Shown: positions 39,645 to 49,027, numbered from the stretch's first letter. The stretch: DNA of 64,000 nt from Streptomyces sp. SA15 (GCF_002291145.1 NZ_NTGE01000094.1:45551-109550), one strand, 5' to 3'. Notes: a model not told the origin generated them from the sequence alone. A program made the numbers and translations.

Positions 39645-41933
39645 GTGGCCACGTTCCTCTACAGACTCGGCCGGCTCGCCTTCCGGCGACGGCATTTCGT
39701 CGCCCTGATATGGGTGGCCCTGCTGACGCTCGCGGGCGTCGGCGCGGCCTCCGCGCCCGCCCCCGGCACCACCTCCTTCTCCATTCCCGGAACCGAGGCG
39801 CAGAAGGCCTTCGACCTGCTGGAACAGCGTTTCCCCGGCGCCAGCGCCGACGGAGCGACCGGGCGCATCGTCTTCAAGGCACCCGACGGCGAGAAGATGA
39901 CGGACGCCGAGAACAAGGCGACCGTCGTGAAGACCGTCAACGAACTGGGCGACGGCTCCGAGGTCGTCTCCGTCACCGACCCGTTCACGACGAACGCCGT
40001 GAGCAAGGACGGCACGGTCGCCTACACCTCGGTGAAGTACGACGCCCCCGGCATGGAGCTGAAGGACTCGACCCGGGACGCCCTCGAGGCGGCCGCGGAC
40101 GAGGCCCGAGCCACCGGGCTGACCGTCGATGTCGGAGGTGACGCCCTGCAGGCCGCGGCCGAGGCGGGGGCCATCGGTGAGGTCATCGGCCTCGCCATCG
40201 CCGCGGTCATCCTCGTCCTCACCCTGGGCTCGCTGGTCGCGGCCGGACTGCCACTGCTGACCGCGATCATCGGTGTCGGTATCGGCGTCTCCACCATCAC
40301 CGCCCTCGCGAACGCGCTCGACCTCGGCGACACCACCTCCACGCTCGCGTTGATGATCGGCCTCGCGGTCGGCATCGACTACGCGCTGTTCATCGTCTCG
40401 CGCTACCGGGGCGAGCTGGCCGAGGGCCGTGACCGCGAGGAGGCGGCAGGCCGCGCCACCGGCACCGCCGGCTCGGCCGTGGTCTTCGCGGGTCTCACCG
40501 TCGTGATCGCACTCGCGGGCCTCTCGGTCGTCGGTGTCCCGATGCTGACCAAGATGGGCCTCGCTGCGGCGGGCACGGTCGTGGTCGCCGTCCTCATCGC
40601 GCTGACCATGATCCCGGCGCTGCTCGGGTACGCGGGCAAGAAGGTCCGGCCGACGGGCGAGAAGCGCAAGGCGCGCGGCGGCGACAAGGCCGAGCAGTCC
40701 GAGCAGTCCGAGAAGTCCGAGAAGTTCGAGAAGTCCGAGCCGTCCAAGACACAGTCCAAGCCCGGCATGGGCACCCGTTGGGCGAGCTTCGTCATCCGCC
40801 GTCCGGCCGCCGTACTGCTGCTCGGCGTGGTCGGTCTGGGCGCGATCGCCGTCCCGGCCACCCAGCTGGAGCTGGGCCTGCCCGACGACGGCTCGCAGCC
40901 GACGTCCACGACGCAGCGTCGGGCGTACGACCTGCTGTCGGAGGGCTTCGGCCCCGGCTTCAACGGCCCCCTGATGATCGTCGTCGACGCCAAGAGCAGC
41001 GACGACCCGAAGGCGGCCGCCACCACGGTGACCGACGGGATCAAGGGTCTCAAGGACGTCGTGACGGTCACTCCGGCTGCCTTCAACAAGGCCGGCGACA
41101 CCGCGACGATCACCGTGATCCCGGACTCCAAGCCGTCCTCGACGCAGACCGAGGACCTGGTGCACGCCATCCGTGACAAGGGCGCCGACGTCAACGCCGC
41201 CACGGGCGCGAAGGTCCTGGTCACCGGCACCACCGCGATGAACATCGACTTCTCGCAGAAGCTCACCGACGCGCTGGTCCCGTACCTGGCCCTGGTGGTC
41301 GGCCTTGCCTTCCTCCTCCTCATCGTGGTCTTCCGCTCGATCCTGGTCCCCCTGAAGGCGGCCCTCGGCTTCCTGCTCAGCGTGCTCGCCGCGCTGGGTG
41401 CCGTGGTCGCGGTCTTCCAGTGGGGCTGGCTCGCCGGCCTGATCGGTGTCGAGGAGACCGGTCCGATCATGTCGATGATGCCGATCTTCATGGTGGGCGT
41501 GGTCTTCGGTCTGGCGATGGACTACGAGGTGTTCCTCGTGACCCGTATACGGGAGGCGTACGTCCACGGCGAGTCGCCGAGCCAGGCCATCGTGACCGGC
41601 TTCCGGCACAGTGCCCGGGTCGTGGCCGCCGCCGCGGTCATCATGATGGCCGTCTTCGGCGGCTTCATCAGCTCCAGCGAGTCGATGATCAAGATGATCG
41701 GCTTCGGCCTCGCGATCGCCGTCTTCTTCGACGCGTTCGTCGTCCGCATGGCGATCGTCCCGGCGGTGCTCGCCCTGCTCGGCAAGAAGGCCTGGTGGCT
41801 GCCGAAGTGGCTGGACCGCGCCCTGCCGAACGTCGACGTCGAGGGCGAGGGTCTGCGATCCCTGGACGACCCGGAGAAGACCGGCGACGCGGACGCGGAT
41901 CCGGACGAGAAGAAGGAACTGGTCCGCGCCTGA
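39645..41933 (+). CDS. MMPL-family RND exporter
   Basis: The 762-residue protein has two similar halves, each an extracytoplasmic domain followed by helices, with about 12 TM in all. Family marks are MIGLAVGIDYALFIVSRYRGEL in the first half and FGLAMDYEVFLVTRIREAYV in the second; the Asp-Tyr pairs are proton-relay residues. The central cytosolic loop (about 345-370) carries a Glu-Ser-Lys repeat. Relatives export lipids or drugs. The GTG start has GGGAG 9 nt upstream. It follows the TetR gene and ends in a strong terminator. Confidence 0.93.
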   Translation: MATFLYRLGRLAFRRRHFVALIWVALLTLAGVGAASAPAPGTTSFSIPGTEAQKAFDLLEQRFPGASADGATGRIVFKAPDGEKMTDAENKATVVKTVNELGDGSEVVSVTDPFTTNAVSKDGTVAYTSVKYDAPGMELKDSTRDALEAAADEARATGLTVDVGGDALQAAAEAGAIGEVIGLAIAAVILVLTLGSLVAAGLPLLTAIIGVGIGVSTITALANALDLGDTTSTLALMIGLAVGIDYALFIVSRYRGELAEGRDREEAAGRATGTAGSAVVFAGLTVVIALAGLSVVGVPMLTKMGLAAAGTVVVAVLIALTMIPALLGYAGKKVRPTGEKRKARGGDKAEQSEQSEKSEKFEKSEPSKTQSKPGMGTRWASFVIRRPAAVLLLGVVGLGAIAVPATQLELGLPDDGSQPTSTTQRRAYDLLSEGFGPGFNGPLMIVVDAKSSDDPKAAATTVTDGIKGLKDVVTVTPAAFNKAGDTATITVIPDSKPSSTQTEDLVHAIRDKGADVNAATGAKVLVTGTTAMNIDFSQKLTDALVPYLALVVGLAFLLLIVVFRSILVPLKAALGFLLSVLAALGAVVAVFQWGWLAGLIGVEETGPIMSMMPIFMVGVVFGLAMDYEVFLVTRIREAYVHGESPSQAIVTGFRHSARVVAAAAVIMMAVFGGFISSSESMIKMIGFGLAIAVFFDAFVVRMAIVPAVLALLGKKAWWLPKWLDRALPNVDVEGEGLRSLDDPEKTGDADADPDEKKELVRA

Positions 41934-41954
41934 CGCGACAGCTCCGGTAGAACC

Positions 41955-41999
41955 AGCCGGTGAGGGCTCCGTGGGGACGGGGCGCCCTCACCGGCTTTC
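41955..41999 (+). terminator. Terminator after the MMPL gene
   Basis: AGCCGGTGAGGGC (41955-41967) pairs with 41984-41996, a 13-bp perfect stem with a 16-nt loop, followed by TTCTTTT. The right arm contains the stop codon of the convergent acetyltransferase gene, so the end of that gene lies inside the hairpin. Confidence 0.85.
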
Positions 42000-42668
42000 T
42001 TTTGCCGCCACCCATGGAGAGTCAGGGCTTGTCGAGCGCCCGAGGTAGGTGACCCCCGTCGAGTCGGCGTCCGGCACCTCGATCTCATGGAAGCCGAGAC
42101 GGTCGTAGAAGGACCGGGCGGGGGTGTTGGCGGTGAGCATGGACAGGTGCACGGCCGGTACGCCCTTCTTCCTGTGCAGGGCGTCGAGGAAGGTCTCCAT
42201 CAGGGCCCGCCCGTACCCTCGCCCCTGCCAGTCGGGGAGCAGGTCGATGTGGAGATGGGCGGGGTAGGCGGCGACCTCCGGCACGAGCATGCGTTCGGGG
42301 TGGTGGAGGAGCGTGACGATCTCGTCGTCGGGGGTGCGGGGCGGGGTGCCCGGCTCGGGGTACCGCTCGGCGACCAGCGGCAGCCACTTCGCCCGGTAGT
42401 CCTCGACGAAACGGGGCGTGTCCGCGGTGCCGAGGATGTAGCCGACGGCTTGTCCGTGACCGTCGTCCAGGACGAAGGCCAGGTCCGGCTCCAGGTGGAC
42501 GTACGGCGCCGCGAAGATCGCCGGGAAGATGCTCGGGTCGGCGTAGTGAGGGCGGCTGTCCTGGCCGACGTGAGCGGTGCGGATGCAGATGTCGTCGAGG
42601 GCGGGGCGGTCGGTGGGGGCGTAGGGGCGTATCGCGGGTGCGGGTTCGGATGCGGGTGGCGAAGTCAT
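41988..42668 (-). CDS. GNAT N-acetyltransferase
   Basis: The 226-residue GNAT has PAIRPYAPTDRPALDDICIRTAHVG at the N-terminus, AFVLDDGHGQAVGYILGTADT, and the acetyl-CoA loop LLPDWQGRGYGRALMETFLDAL. The terminal VHLSMLTANTPARSFYDRLGFHEIEV is also typical. This composition is like the acetyltransferase half of some glycosidase-linked GNATs, but the substrate is unknown. The chosen start is ATG 42668 (peptide MTSPPAS); the frame extends to 42704 without a ribosome site. Its stop codon lies in the MMPL terminator. Confidence 0.85.
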   Translation of the reverse strand: MTSPPASEPAPAIRPYAPTDRPALDDICIRTAHVGQDSRPHYADPSIFPAIFAAPYVHLEPDLAFVLDDGHGQAVGYILGTADTPRFVEDYRAKWLPLVAERYPEPGTPPRTPDDEIVTLLHHPERMLVPEVAAYPAHLHIDLLPDWQGRGYGRALMETFLDALHRKKGVPAVHLSMLTANTPARSFYDRLGFHEIEVPDADSTGVTYLGRSTSPDSPWVAAKESR

Positions 42669-42710
42669 CGTCGTACGGTGCTTGGTTTGGGAGCGCTCTC
42701 GCAACCCACT

Positions 42711-43124
42711 TCACTCTGGCCGGCAACGGTTCAGCTCCGCCCAGACCGTTTTGCGGGGGTGCGGGCCGGGGGTGACGCCCCAGCGGTCGGCGAGGGCGTC
42801 CACGAGGAGGAGGCCGCGGCCGGACTCCGCGTCCGGATCCGTCGGGGCGAGGTGGGGATGGCGGTCGCCCCGGGTGTCCGTGACCTCGATACGGAGGGTG
42901 CCGCCGACGACGTAGAGCGTCAGGCGGAAGTCTCTTCCGGGGACCCGGCCGTGGGTGGCCGCGTTGGTGGCGAGCTCGGCGACGATCTGGGGTGCGGTGT
43001 CCAACGGGAGGTCCCAGGCGCGGAGTTGCTCCGTAGCGAGGAGGCGGGCGAGGCGGGCGCCGCGGGGTGTGGGGGACAGGAGCACCGTGAAGTTGCGGAC
43101 AGGGGCGGCGACTTCTTGATTCAT
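42711..43124 (-). CDS. Anti-sigma-like ATP-binding protein (HATPase_c, RsbW type)
   Basis: The 137-residue HATPase protein shows the N-box IVAELATNAATHG, the G1 motif VTDTRGD followed by HPHL, and the G2 motif SGRGLLLVDALADRWG. It lacks any sensor or dimerisation domain, as in the many Streptomyces single-domain RsbW-like proteins. It is divergent from an XRE/DUF5753 regulator and its DUF397 partner; this triad is a recurring Streptomyces arrangement (WhiJ-type) that controls development. The ATG at 43124 is close to a weak ribosome site. Confidence 0.88.
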   Translation of the reverse strand: MNQEVAAPVRNFTVLLSPTPRGARLARLLATEQLRAWDLPLDTAPQIVAELATNAATHGRVPGRDFRLTLYVVGGTLRIEVTDTRGDRHPHLAPTDPDAESGRGLLLVDALADRWGVTPGPHPRKTVWAELNRCRPE

Positions 43125-43260
43125 GTCACTCAGAGTGGCGGATTCTGCTCACGTTGATGAGTGACGACGCCTGTGCGTACGGCGACTGTCCTGGCTTTGT
43201 CCTGCGCTGTCTCGGCTGTCTCAGGTGACGTACGGGTACGGGTGCGCGTTGGAGGTGGAC

Positions 43261-44106
43261 ATGAACGAGGGTGCGGACGAGGCGGGTTGGGATGTCGAGC
43301 CCGGGGACGAGATCGAGCCGTTGGTTCAGGCGGTGGGGCGGCTGCTCAAGGTGTGCCGGGAGGCGGCGGGGATGCGGGCGGCCGACTTCGGGGAGGTCAT
43401 GGGCTACGGCGAGGACATGATCCGCAAGATGGAGCGGGGGCAGCGGATTCCCCGGCCGGAATTCCTGGACCGGGCGGACCAGGTGCTCAAGGCGCAGGGG
43501 CATCTCAGGGCCTTCATGGAGGACATGCGGAAGGCCCGGTATCCGAAGAAGGTGCGGGAGCTGGCGCAGTTGGAGGAGCGGGCGGTGGAGATGCTGCTGT
43601 ACAGCAGCCACAACATCCACGGCCTGTTGCAGACGCCGGAGTACGCGCGGACGTTGTTCGAGATGACGCAGCCCGCATACTCACCGGACGTGGTGGAGCG
43701 GGAAACCGCCGCACGAATGGCGCGTAGGGCCGTCTTCGAGCGGGATCCGGCGCCGACGCTCAGCTTTGTCCAGGAACAGGTGACTCTCGAACGCCCTTAC
43801 GGTGGGAAGATGGTGCTGCGCCGACAGCTCGAACACCTCTTGGAGGTAACGCAGTTGCGGAACGTCATGCTTCAGGTCATGCCGACCGATCGCGAGGAGC
43901 ACGCCGGAACGGCGGGCCGGATTCAGGTGCTGAAGTTCGCCGACGGCACGGCGATCGGACGTTCCAGCGGCGCGTTCAACGGACGCCCGGTATCGAACCC
44001 CAGGGATCTTCGAATCCTTGAACTGCGCTATGGCATGATCCGGGCGCAGGCTCTCACACCGAGGGAGTCGCAGGCCTTCATCGAACAAGCGCTGGGGAGA
44101 CTATGA
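43261..44106 (+). CDS. XRE/DUF5753 regulator (WhiJ-like)
   Basis: The 281-residue protein has an N-terminal helix-turn-helix (LKVCREAAGMRAADFGEVMGYGEDMIRKMERGQRIP, about 27-62) and a large DUF5753 domain (LLYSSHNIHGLLQTPEYARTLF, VERETAARMARRAVF, LEVTQLRNVMLQVMP). This is the WhiJ group, thought to bind DNA until a DUF397 partner or ligand changes it. The start is ATG 43261 with GGAGG 5 nt upstream. The longer frame from GTG 43225 lacks support. Stop and DUF397 start overlap (ATGA). Confidence 0.9.
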   Translation: MNEGADEAGWDVEPGDEIEPLVQAVGRLLKVCREAAGMRAADFGEVMGYGEDMIRKMERGQRIPRPEFLDRADQVLKAQGHLRAFMEDMRKARYPKKVRELAQLEERAVEMLLYSSHNIHGLLQTPEYARTLFEMTQPAYSPDVVERETAARMARRAVFERDPAPTLSFVQEQVTLERPYGGKMVLRRQLEHLLEVTQLRNVMLQVMPTDREEHAGTAGRIQVLKFADGTAIGRSSGAFNGRPVSNPRDLRILELRYGMIRAQALTPRESQAFIEQALGRL

Positions 44107-44291
44107 GCACCGCTGAACTCCACTGGTTCAAGAGCAGCTACAGCGACAGTGGCGAGGCCGGCGACTGCGTCGAGGTCGCCACCACCCCCGCCACTGTCCA
44201 CATCCGTGACTCCAAGACCCCCGACACTCCCCACCTCACAGCCGCTCCGGCTGTCTGGACGGACTTCGTCGCGTACGTTTCAAAGCCCTGA
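44103..44291 (+). CDS. DUF397 protein, partner of the XRE regulator
   Basis: The 62-residue DUF397 protein has the family core LHWFKSSYSDSGEAGDCVEVA, then VHIRDSKTPDTPHLTAAPAVW and FVAYV. The ATG overlaps the regulator stop by 4 nt. Such proteins are usually encoded directly next to a WhiJ-like HTH protein, and the pair behaves somewhat like a toxin-antitoxin or anti-activator couple. Confidence 0.95.
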   Translation: MSTAELHWFKSSYSDSGEAGDCVEVATTPATVHIRDSKTPDTPHLTAAPAVWTDFVAYVSKP

Positions 44292-44336
44292 AAACGCGGT
44301 CGCCTGCCCCATACACACACCGCTAGCGTGCCGTCC

Positions 44337-44843
44337 ATGACGACGACCGCCAGTGACACCGAAGACTCCGGAGCCCACCCCCGTTTCGCCGAAGCCTTGC
44401 GTGAGCTGGGGCTTGAGGGCCTGGAGATCCGCCGCTTCCCGGACGCCACCCGTACCGCCGCCGAGGCCGCGGCGGCGATCGGGTGCGAGTTGAGCCAGAT
44501 CTGCAAGTCGTTGATCTTCGCGGCGGACGGGGTACCCGTGCTGGTTCTCATGGACGGGGCGTCCCGCGTCGACGTCGAGCTCGTCCGCCAGGAGCTCGGC
44601 GCCGACAAGGTCACGCGGGCCAAGGCCGATGTCGTACGGGAGACGACCGGGTACGCCATCGGCGGCGTGCCGCCCTTCGGGCACCGGAACCGGACCCGCG
44701 TCCTCGCGGACCGGTCGCTGCTCGAGCACGACGTCGTGTGGGCCGCCGCCGGCAACCCGCACGCCGTCTTCCCCATGGAGCCCAAGGACCTTGTCGCTCA
44801 CGCCGGCGCCACCGTGGTGGACGTGCGCGAGCGCACTTCGTGA
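44337..44843 (+). CDS. YbaK/EbsC-family aminoacyl-tRNA deacylase
   Basis: The 168-residue YbaK-type protein has CELSQICKSLIFAADGVPVLVLMDGASRVD, where the CKSL Lys is the catalytic residue of the family. ETTGYAIGGVPPFGHRN (glycine-rich loop) and WAAAGNPHAVFPM follow. Relatives remove mischarged amino acids from tRNA-Pro or related tRNAs. TAGCGT ends 7 nt before the ATG; a leaderless transcript is likely. The stop overlaps a GTG opening the truncated EamA gene (GTGA). Confidence 0.9.
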   Translation: MTTTASDTEDSGAHPRFAEALRELGLEGLEIRRFPDATRTAAEAAAAIGCELSQICKSLIFAADGVPVLVLMDGASRVDVELVRQELGADKVTRAKADVVRETTGYAIGGVPPFGHRNRTRVLADRSLLEHDVVWAAAGNPHAVFPMEPKDLVAHAGATVVDVRERTS

Positions 44844-45064
44844 CCCCGCTGGTCACCGCGGCCGTGCTGCTGGCCGCCGTCACCCACGCCAGCTGGAACG
44901 CGATCGCCCACCGGATCACCGACAAGCTGGTCGGATTCACGCTGATCGCGGGCGGCGGCACGGTCATCGGGCTGGCCATGGTGCCGTTCGTGCCGTTCCC
45001 GGCGGCGGGGGCATGGCCGTATCTGATCGGTTCGGCCGTCATCCACGTCGCGTATATGCAGTGA
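44840..45064 (+). pseudogene. Truncated EamA/DMT-family transporter gene
   Basis: Starting at GTG 44840 (GTGA overlap with ybaK), 74 codons encode VTPLVTAAVLLAAVTHASWNAIAHRITDK and LVGFTLIAGGGTVIGLAMV followed by FVPFPAAGAWPYLIGSAVIHVAYMQ, then a stop. EamA carriers are normally about 280-300 residues with ten helices, and this fragment holds only the first two or three. The sequence after the stop bears no resemblance to the missing part. A possible C-terminal remnant lies 4 kb away at 49079-49219. The likely history is insertion/deletion that replaced the middle of the gene with the secreted-protein region. Confidence 0.8.
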
Positions 45065-45245
45065 TGATTCCGCTGGTCAGGAGTTGACGAGGCCACATGC
45101 CTCTGATGCTCGGCCAGGACCAGTGGGCGTCGGAACTCGGCGCGCGGACCGACGTCTTGGTGATCTCCATACCCTTGGAACCTGGTCAACCCCTCGGCGA
45201 CCAGTCAGGATTGCCAGCAATACCATGTGAAAGCTGGGGGCGACA

Positions 45246-48089
45246 GTGCTGCCACGTTCGATCGCGGCCTTCGCGGGCCTAGTTGGCCTTTTCGGCGCGG
45301 GCCTGGCGCTGACTCCGTCCGCCGCCCGCGCGGATGGCAGCACCCTGTACGTGAACAACCTCTCGACGTCGAACTGCTCGGACAGCGCAGCCGACGCGGG
45401 CTCGCAGGCTCAGCCCTACTGTTCGCTGCAGACTGCCGTCGACGCCGCGCAGCCAGGTGACACAGTCATGGTGGTCGGGGGGATCTTCGGATCGCTCGAT
45501 GTGAAGACCTCGGGTACCGCGAATGCTCCCATCACCATCACCACCGGCACGAGCAAGGTACTCACTCAGATCGTCACCCCCCAGTCGGGCTCCGGCCCGG
45601 GGCTCACTTTCGACCACGTACACGACGTGGTGGTGCACGGTTTCTTCATCGGGACGAACGTCCAGGCCCCGGTCGTGGCGGTCGACGAATCCAGCGACGT
45701 CACGCTGGACGGGAACACCGTAGAAGGGGCCTCTTCGGGTGCCCTGGTGGGCATCGACGGGCAGAGCAGCGCGGTCACGCTGAGCCGGGACAGTATGGAG
45801 GCCCACCCAGGCGAGGACGGCGTGGACATCGCGTCGGGGGCCAGCGGGACTGTGATCACCGGCAGCAAGTTCTCCTACGGGAAGAACACGCCCGTGAACG
45901 CAGCAGGGGCGCCCGGAACGGTCGTGGTGGGCAACACCTTCACCGACGACGGCGGTTGCAATACCGCGATCTCGCTCACCGGTGCCTCGGCAGGTTCGAC
46001 GATCGAGAACAATGCTTTCTTCCTCGGAGCCCCAGGCGGCTGTGCGACGTACGGCACCAGCACGCCGGTGGTGGTGTCCTCCGGCTCGACCAGCGGCACC
46101 ACCTATGACTACAACGTCTTCGAGTCCGAGTCCGATGGCGCGCTCTACAACTGGGGCGGCCAGACCTATGCGACCACCGCCGATCTGCAGGCCGCGACCG
46201 GCCAGGGGAAGCACGAACTGTACGTCGCGGTGGCCGCGGGCGCGACCAGCCTTAACATCAACCCGCTCATCGACTCCGCCGACGCCGACACACCGGATGA
46301 GCTCAGCACAGACTTCGGCGGCAAGCCCCGCGTGGACGACCCGCTCGTGGCCGACACCGGCACTGGCCCCGGCTACTACGACCGCGGCGCCGTCGAATAC
46401 CAGGACCCCTACCGGTTGGCGCCCGCCGTCTCCGTCAGCAAGGGTCCGGCCCCGCTGTCCGAGACGATCACGGCGGACGAGACCAACCCCTGGAAGACCC
46501 AGATCACCCGCTACACCTTCGACTTCGGAGACGGCAGCGACCCGGCGGTGTCCGCCACCCCCAGCGTCACCCACACTTACTCCGCGATCGGCCCTTACAC
46601 CGTCACGGTCACCGCAACGACGGCGGCCGGGGCCTCCATTGCCGGCAGCGCAAAGGCTTACGTCACGGTCGCGGCCGATGCTCCGCTGGTGCCTGCCCTG
46701 TCGCTCAGCCAGGCCTCTCCGCACAGCAGCCTCACCGTCCAGGCGGACGCCGCCAAAACCACCGACGACTGGAGCATCGCCGACTACAGCGTCGACTACG
46801 GCGACGGCACCCCGGCCGCGGACCTCGGCACCAGCGGCTTCGGTGGCCACACCTATGCCAAGCCCGGCACCTACACCGCCACCCTGACGGTCAAGGACGA
46901 CGGCGGGAACACCGCCACGACCACCCAACAGGTCACCGTCGGCAGCGCACTCGTACCCTTCGGGCCGACCCGGATCCTGGACACCCGCAACGGCACCGGC
47001 GCCGCCAAGGCGAAGGTCGGCCCGGGCGCAGTGCTGCGGCTCAAGGTCGCGGGCGTCAAGGGCGTTCCCACCACCGGGGTCACCGCGGTCACCCTCAACC
47101 TGACCGGCGTCAACGCATCCACCAGCACCGTGATCACCGCCTACCCCGACGGCACCACCCGGCCGACCGCCTCCAACCTGAACCTGGTCCCCGGCCAGGT
47201 CACGCCGAACCTGGTCACCGTTCCGGTCTCCCCCGGCGGCTACATCGACTTGTACAACCACTCGGGCAGCGTCGATCTGGTGGGTGACGTCGAGGGCTAC
47301 TACAGCACCACCGCCGCGGTCACCTCGGGCGGGACGGGCTTCGCCCAGGTGAGCGGCCCGACCCGGGTGCTGGACACCCGCAATGGGACCGGCACTGTCA
47401 AGGGCAAGGTCGGGCCGGGCGGGCTGCTCACGCTCACGCTGCCGAGCGGCAGCAGCTACGCCAACGCCTCCGCGGTTGTGCTGAACGTCACCGAGGCCGA
47501 TGCCACCACCTCAAGCTGGGTCGGCCTGGAGCCGAGCGCCGGCGGTGTCCCCAGCAGCTCCGTACTGGACTTCACGGCCGGACAGACCAGCGCCAACCTG
47601 GTCGTCGCGCCAGTCAGCAACGGGCAGGTCCAGTTCTACAATCGCAACGGAAGCATCGACCTGATCGCCGACGTCGAAGGCTATGTCGTCTCCGACCTGA
47701 CGACGTCCCCGGGTGCCCCGGGTTCGCCCTACTTCCCGATCTCGCCGACCCGGGTGCTGGACACCCGCAACGGCACCGGCACGGCCCAGGGAACACTTGG
47801 CGCCAAGTCGAAGCTCAGCGTCAAGGTGGCGGGGTCCGGCGGCGTCCCGGCCGGCGTAAAGGCGGTGCTGGTGAACCTGACCGGTGTCAAGCCCACCACC
47901 AGCACCTGGCTCTCGGCCTACGCCGACGGATCCGCCCTGCCCGGCAGCTCCACCTTGAACCTCGCCGCTGGCGCCACCCGTGCCAATCTGGCCCTGGTGC
48001 CGGTCGGTTCCGACGGGTCGATCGACATCTACAACAACAGCGGCAGCGTCAACGTGGTCGCTGATATCGAGGGTTACTACATCGGCTGA
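45246..48089 (+). CDS. Large secreted beta-helix/PKD protein with three C-terminal 135-residue repeats
   Basis: The protein is 947 residues. A signal peptide (residues 1-29) ends in AARADG. Residues 30-385 are a right-handed parallel beta-helix of the PbH1 type (GLTFDHVHDVVVHGFFIG, VTLDGNTVEG, GTVVVGNTFTDDGG). Two PKD-type domains follow (about 395-570: TFDFGDGSDP, VDYGDGTPA). Three repeats of about 130 residues complete the protein, each opening with P-TR-LDTRNGTG and closing DVEGYY or DIEGYY. It is presumably a cell-surface adhesin or polysaccharide-binding protein. G+C and style differ from neighbours; it is the main gene of the insert in the EamA locus. The GTG start has GGGGG upstream. 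Confidence 0.8.
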   Translation: MLPRSIAAFAGLVGLFGAGLALTPSAARADGSTLYVNNLSTSNCSDSAADAGSQAQPYCSLQTAVDAAQPGDTVMVVGGIFGSLDVKTSGTANAPITITTGTSKVLTQIVTPQSGSGPGLTFDHVHDVVVHGFFIGTNVQAPVVAVDESSDVTLDGNTVEGASSGALVGIDGQSSAVTLSRDSMEAHPGEDGVDIASGASGTVITGSKFSYGKNTPVNAAGAPGTVVVGNTFTDDGGCNTAISLTGASAGSTIENNAFFLGAPGGCATYGTSTPVVVSSGSTSGTTYDYNVFESESDGALYNWGGQTYATTADLQAATGQGKHELYVAVAAGATSLNINPLIDSADADTPDELSTDFGGKPRVDDPLVADTGTGPGYYDRGAVEYQDPYRLAPAVSVSKGPAPLSETITADETNPWKTQITRYTFDFGDGSDPAVSATPSVTHTYSAIGPYTVTVTATTAAGASIAGSAKAYVTVAADAPLVPALSLSQASPHSSLTVQADAAKTTDDWSIADYSVDYGDGTPAADLGTSGFGGHTYAKPGTYTATLTVKDDGGNTATTTQQVTVGSALVPFGPTRILDTRNGTGAAKAKVGPGAVLRLKVAGVKGVPTTGVTAVTLNLTGVNASTSTVITAYPDGTTRPTASNLNLVPGQVTPNLVTVPVSPGGYIDLYNHSGSVDLVGDVEGYYSTTAAVTSGGTGFAQVSGPTRVLDTRNGTGTVKGKVGPGGLLTLTLPSGSSYANASAVVLNVTEADATTSSWVGLEPSAGGVPSSSVLDFTAGQTSANLVVAPVSNGQVQFYNRNGSIDLIADVEGYVVSDLTTSPGAPGSPYFPISPTRVLDTRNGTGTAQGTLGAKSKLSVKVAGSGGVPAGVKAVLVNLTGVKPTTSTWLSAYADGSALPGSSTLNLAAGATRANLALVPVGSDGSIDIYNNSGSVNVVADIEGYYIG
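46950..48086 (+). repeat. Three 130-140 residue protein repeats in the secreted protein
   Basis: Repeat units begin near codons for GPTRILDTRNGTG (about 46966), GPTRVLDTRNGTG (about 47356) and SPTRVLDTRNGTG (about 47746), each 390 bp apart, and end in DVEGYY, DVEGYV and DIEGYY. Equal spacing indicates tandem duplication of one fold. The unit is common at the C-termini of actinobacterial secreted proteins; I know no function. Confidence 0.85.
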
Positions 48090-48340
48090 TCCGGCCCGAC
48101 GCGCAGGCGGACCGCGCCGGCAGGATGCCGCTGCTCAGGGGGTTGGCTGAGGCCATGCCTTACACCTGGCCTCGGCGGCCTGAGTCAGAGATCCTCAGCA
48201 CGGTCGAAACTGCGTCTGGCGCACGTCGGGATTGGTCACTCGTAGGCATGCGCGCCGGTTGGCCGGTCACGCGCGTTGGGCGCGCGCACTGCGTGCGACG
48301 CATCCGGGAACCGAAGATGGGCGCGGAACTCAGGATGTGC

Positions 48341-49027
48341 TTACCCCAGTGTCAGCCATCGGACATCCAGGCGGCTGACCTCCAACGCTTCCTCCTTGGT
48401 GATCGGCTCGCGCCCCGTCGCCTTACGTAGAAAGCGAAGCTGTTCCCAGCCCAGCTTCTCCAGCGCCGCCGCCCCATCCGAGCCACGGAGCAGAAGATCC
48501 TGCACCACATCTGCGGCCTGGGAAGTCAGCCATGGTTCGCGCCCCAAGGCGTCGGCCAGGTCCAGGCCGTGCACGGCGACCTCAACCACCCGCGTCAGCA
48601 AAAACTCCGACAGGAGCATCGGATCGCCGTGCCGGGTACGGACCACACGCCCTTCCGGCTGGGCTTGGCACAGTCGGGCCACCCGCCGCCAGGTCGTATT
48701 GAAGTCCTCAGTAAGCGCAGCACCGTTGAGTTGCTCGGCCGCATGATCCTGGGCCAGAGCGATCCGAGCCGCGTTGGTGTCCGGGGCGAAGCGGTCGTCG
48801 GGCCGGTAGTACTCCACTGCCGAGACCTCCGCGCGGGTCGGTGCCGGCGCGGCCAGCATGCCCGGCAGCCAGGCAATCACCACTCGGACATGCGACAGCA
48901 ACTCGCTCACTGTCCACGGTGCGCACCGCGTCGGCAGAAGCCACTCAGCCGCCGAGACCCCGGTCATCGCCTGTGCGAGCTGCCCAGCCTCAAGACGAAA
49001 CGCTTCAACTACCCGCCCCTGGTCCAT
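48341..49027 (-). CDS. Maleylpyruvate-isomerase/DinB-like metal-binding protein
   Basis: The 228-residue protein of the TIGR03083 (mycothiol-dependent maleylpyruvate isomerase N-terminal/DinB-like) group has APWTVSELLSHVRVVIAWLPGML and TRVVEVAVHGLDLADALG, the two His-bearing segments that place metal ligands in this four-helix bundle. Many actinobacterial members have no known substrate. The ATG at 49027 lies within the insert region, on the opposite strand to the secreted-protein gene. Codon use is less G+C-biased than in the flanks. Confidence 0.8.
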   Translation of the reverse strand: MDQGRVVEAFRLEAGQLAQAMTGVSAAEWLLPTRCAPWTVSELLSHVRVVIAWLPGMLAAPAPTRAEVSAVEYYRPDDRFAPDTNAARIALAQDHAAEQLNGAALTEDFNTTWRRVARLCQAQPEGRVVRTRHGDPMLLSEFLLTRVVEVAVHGLDLADALGREPWLTSQAADVVQDLLLRGSDGAAALEKLGWEQLRFLRKATGREPITKEEALEVSRLDVRWLTLG

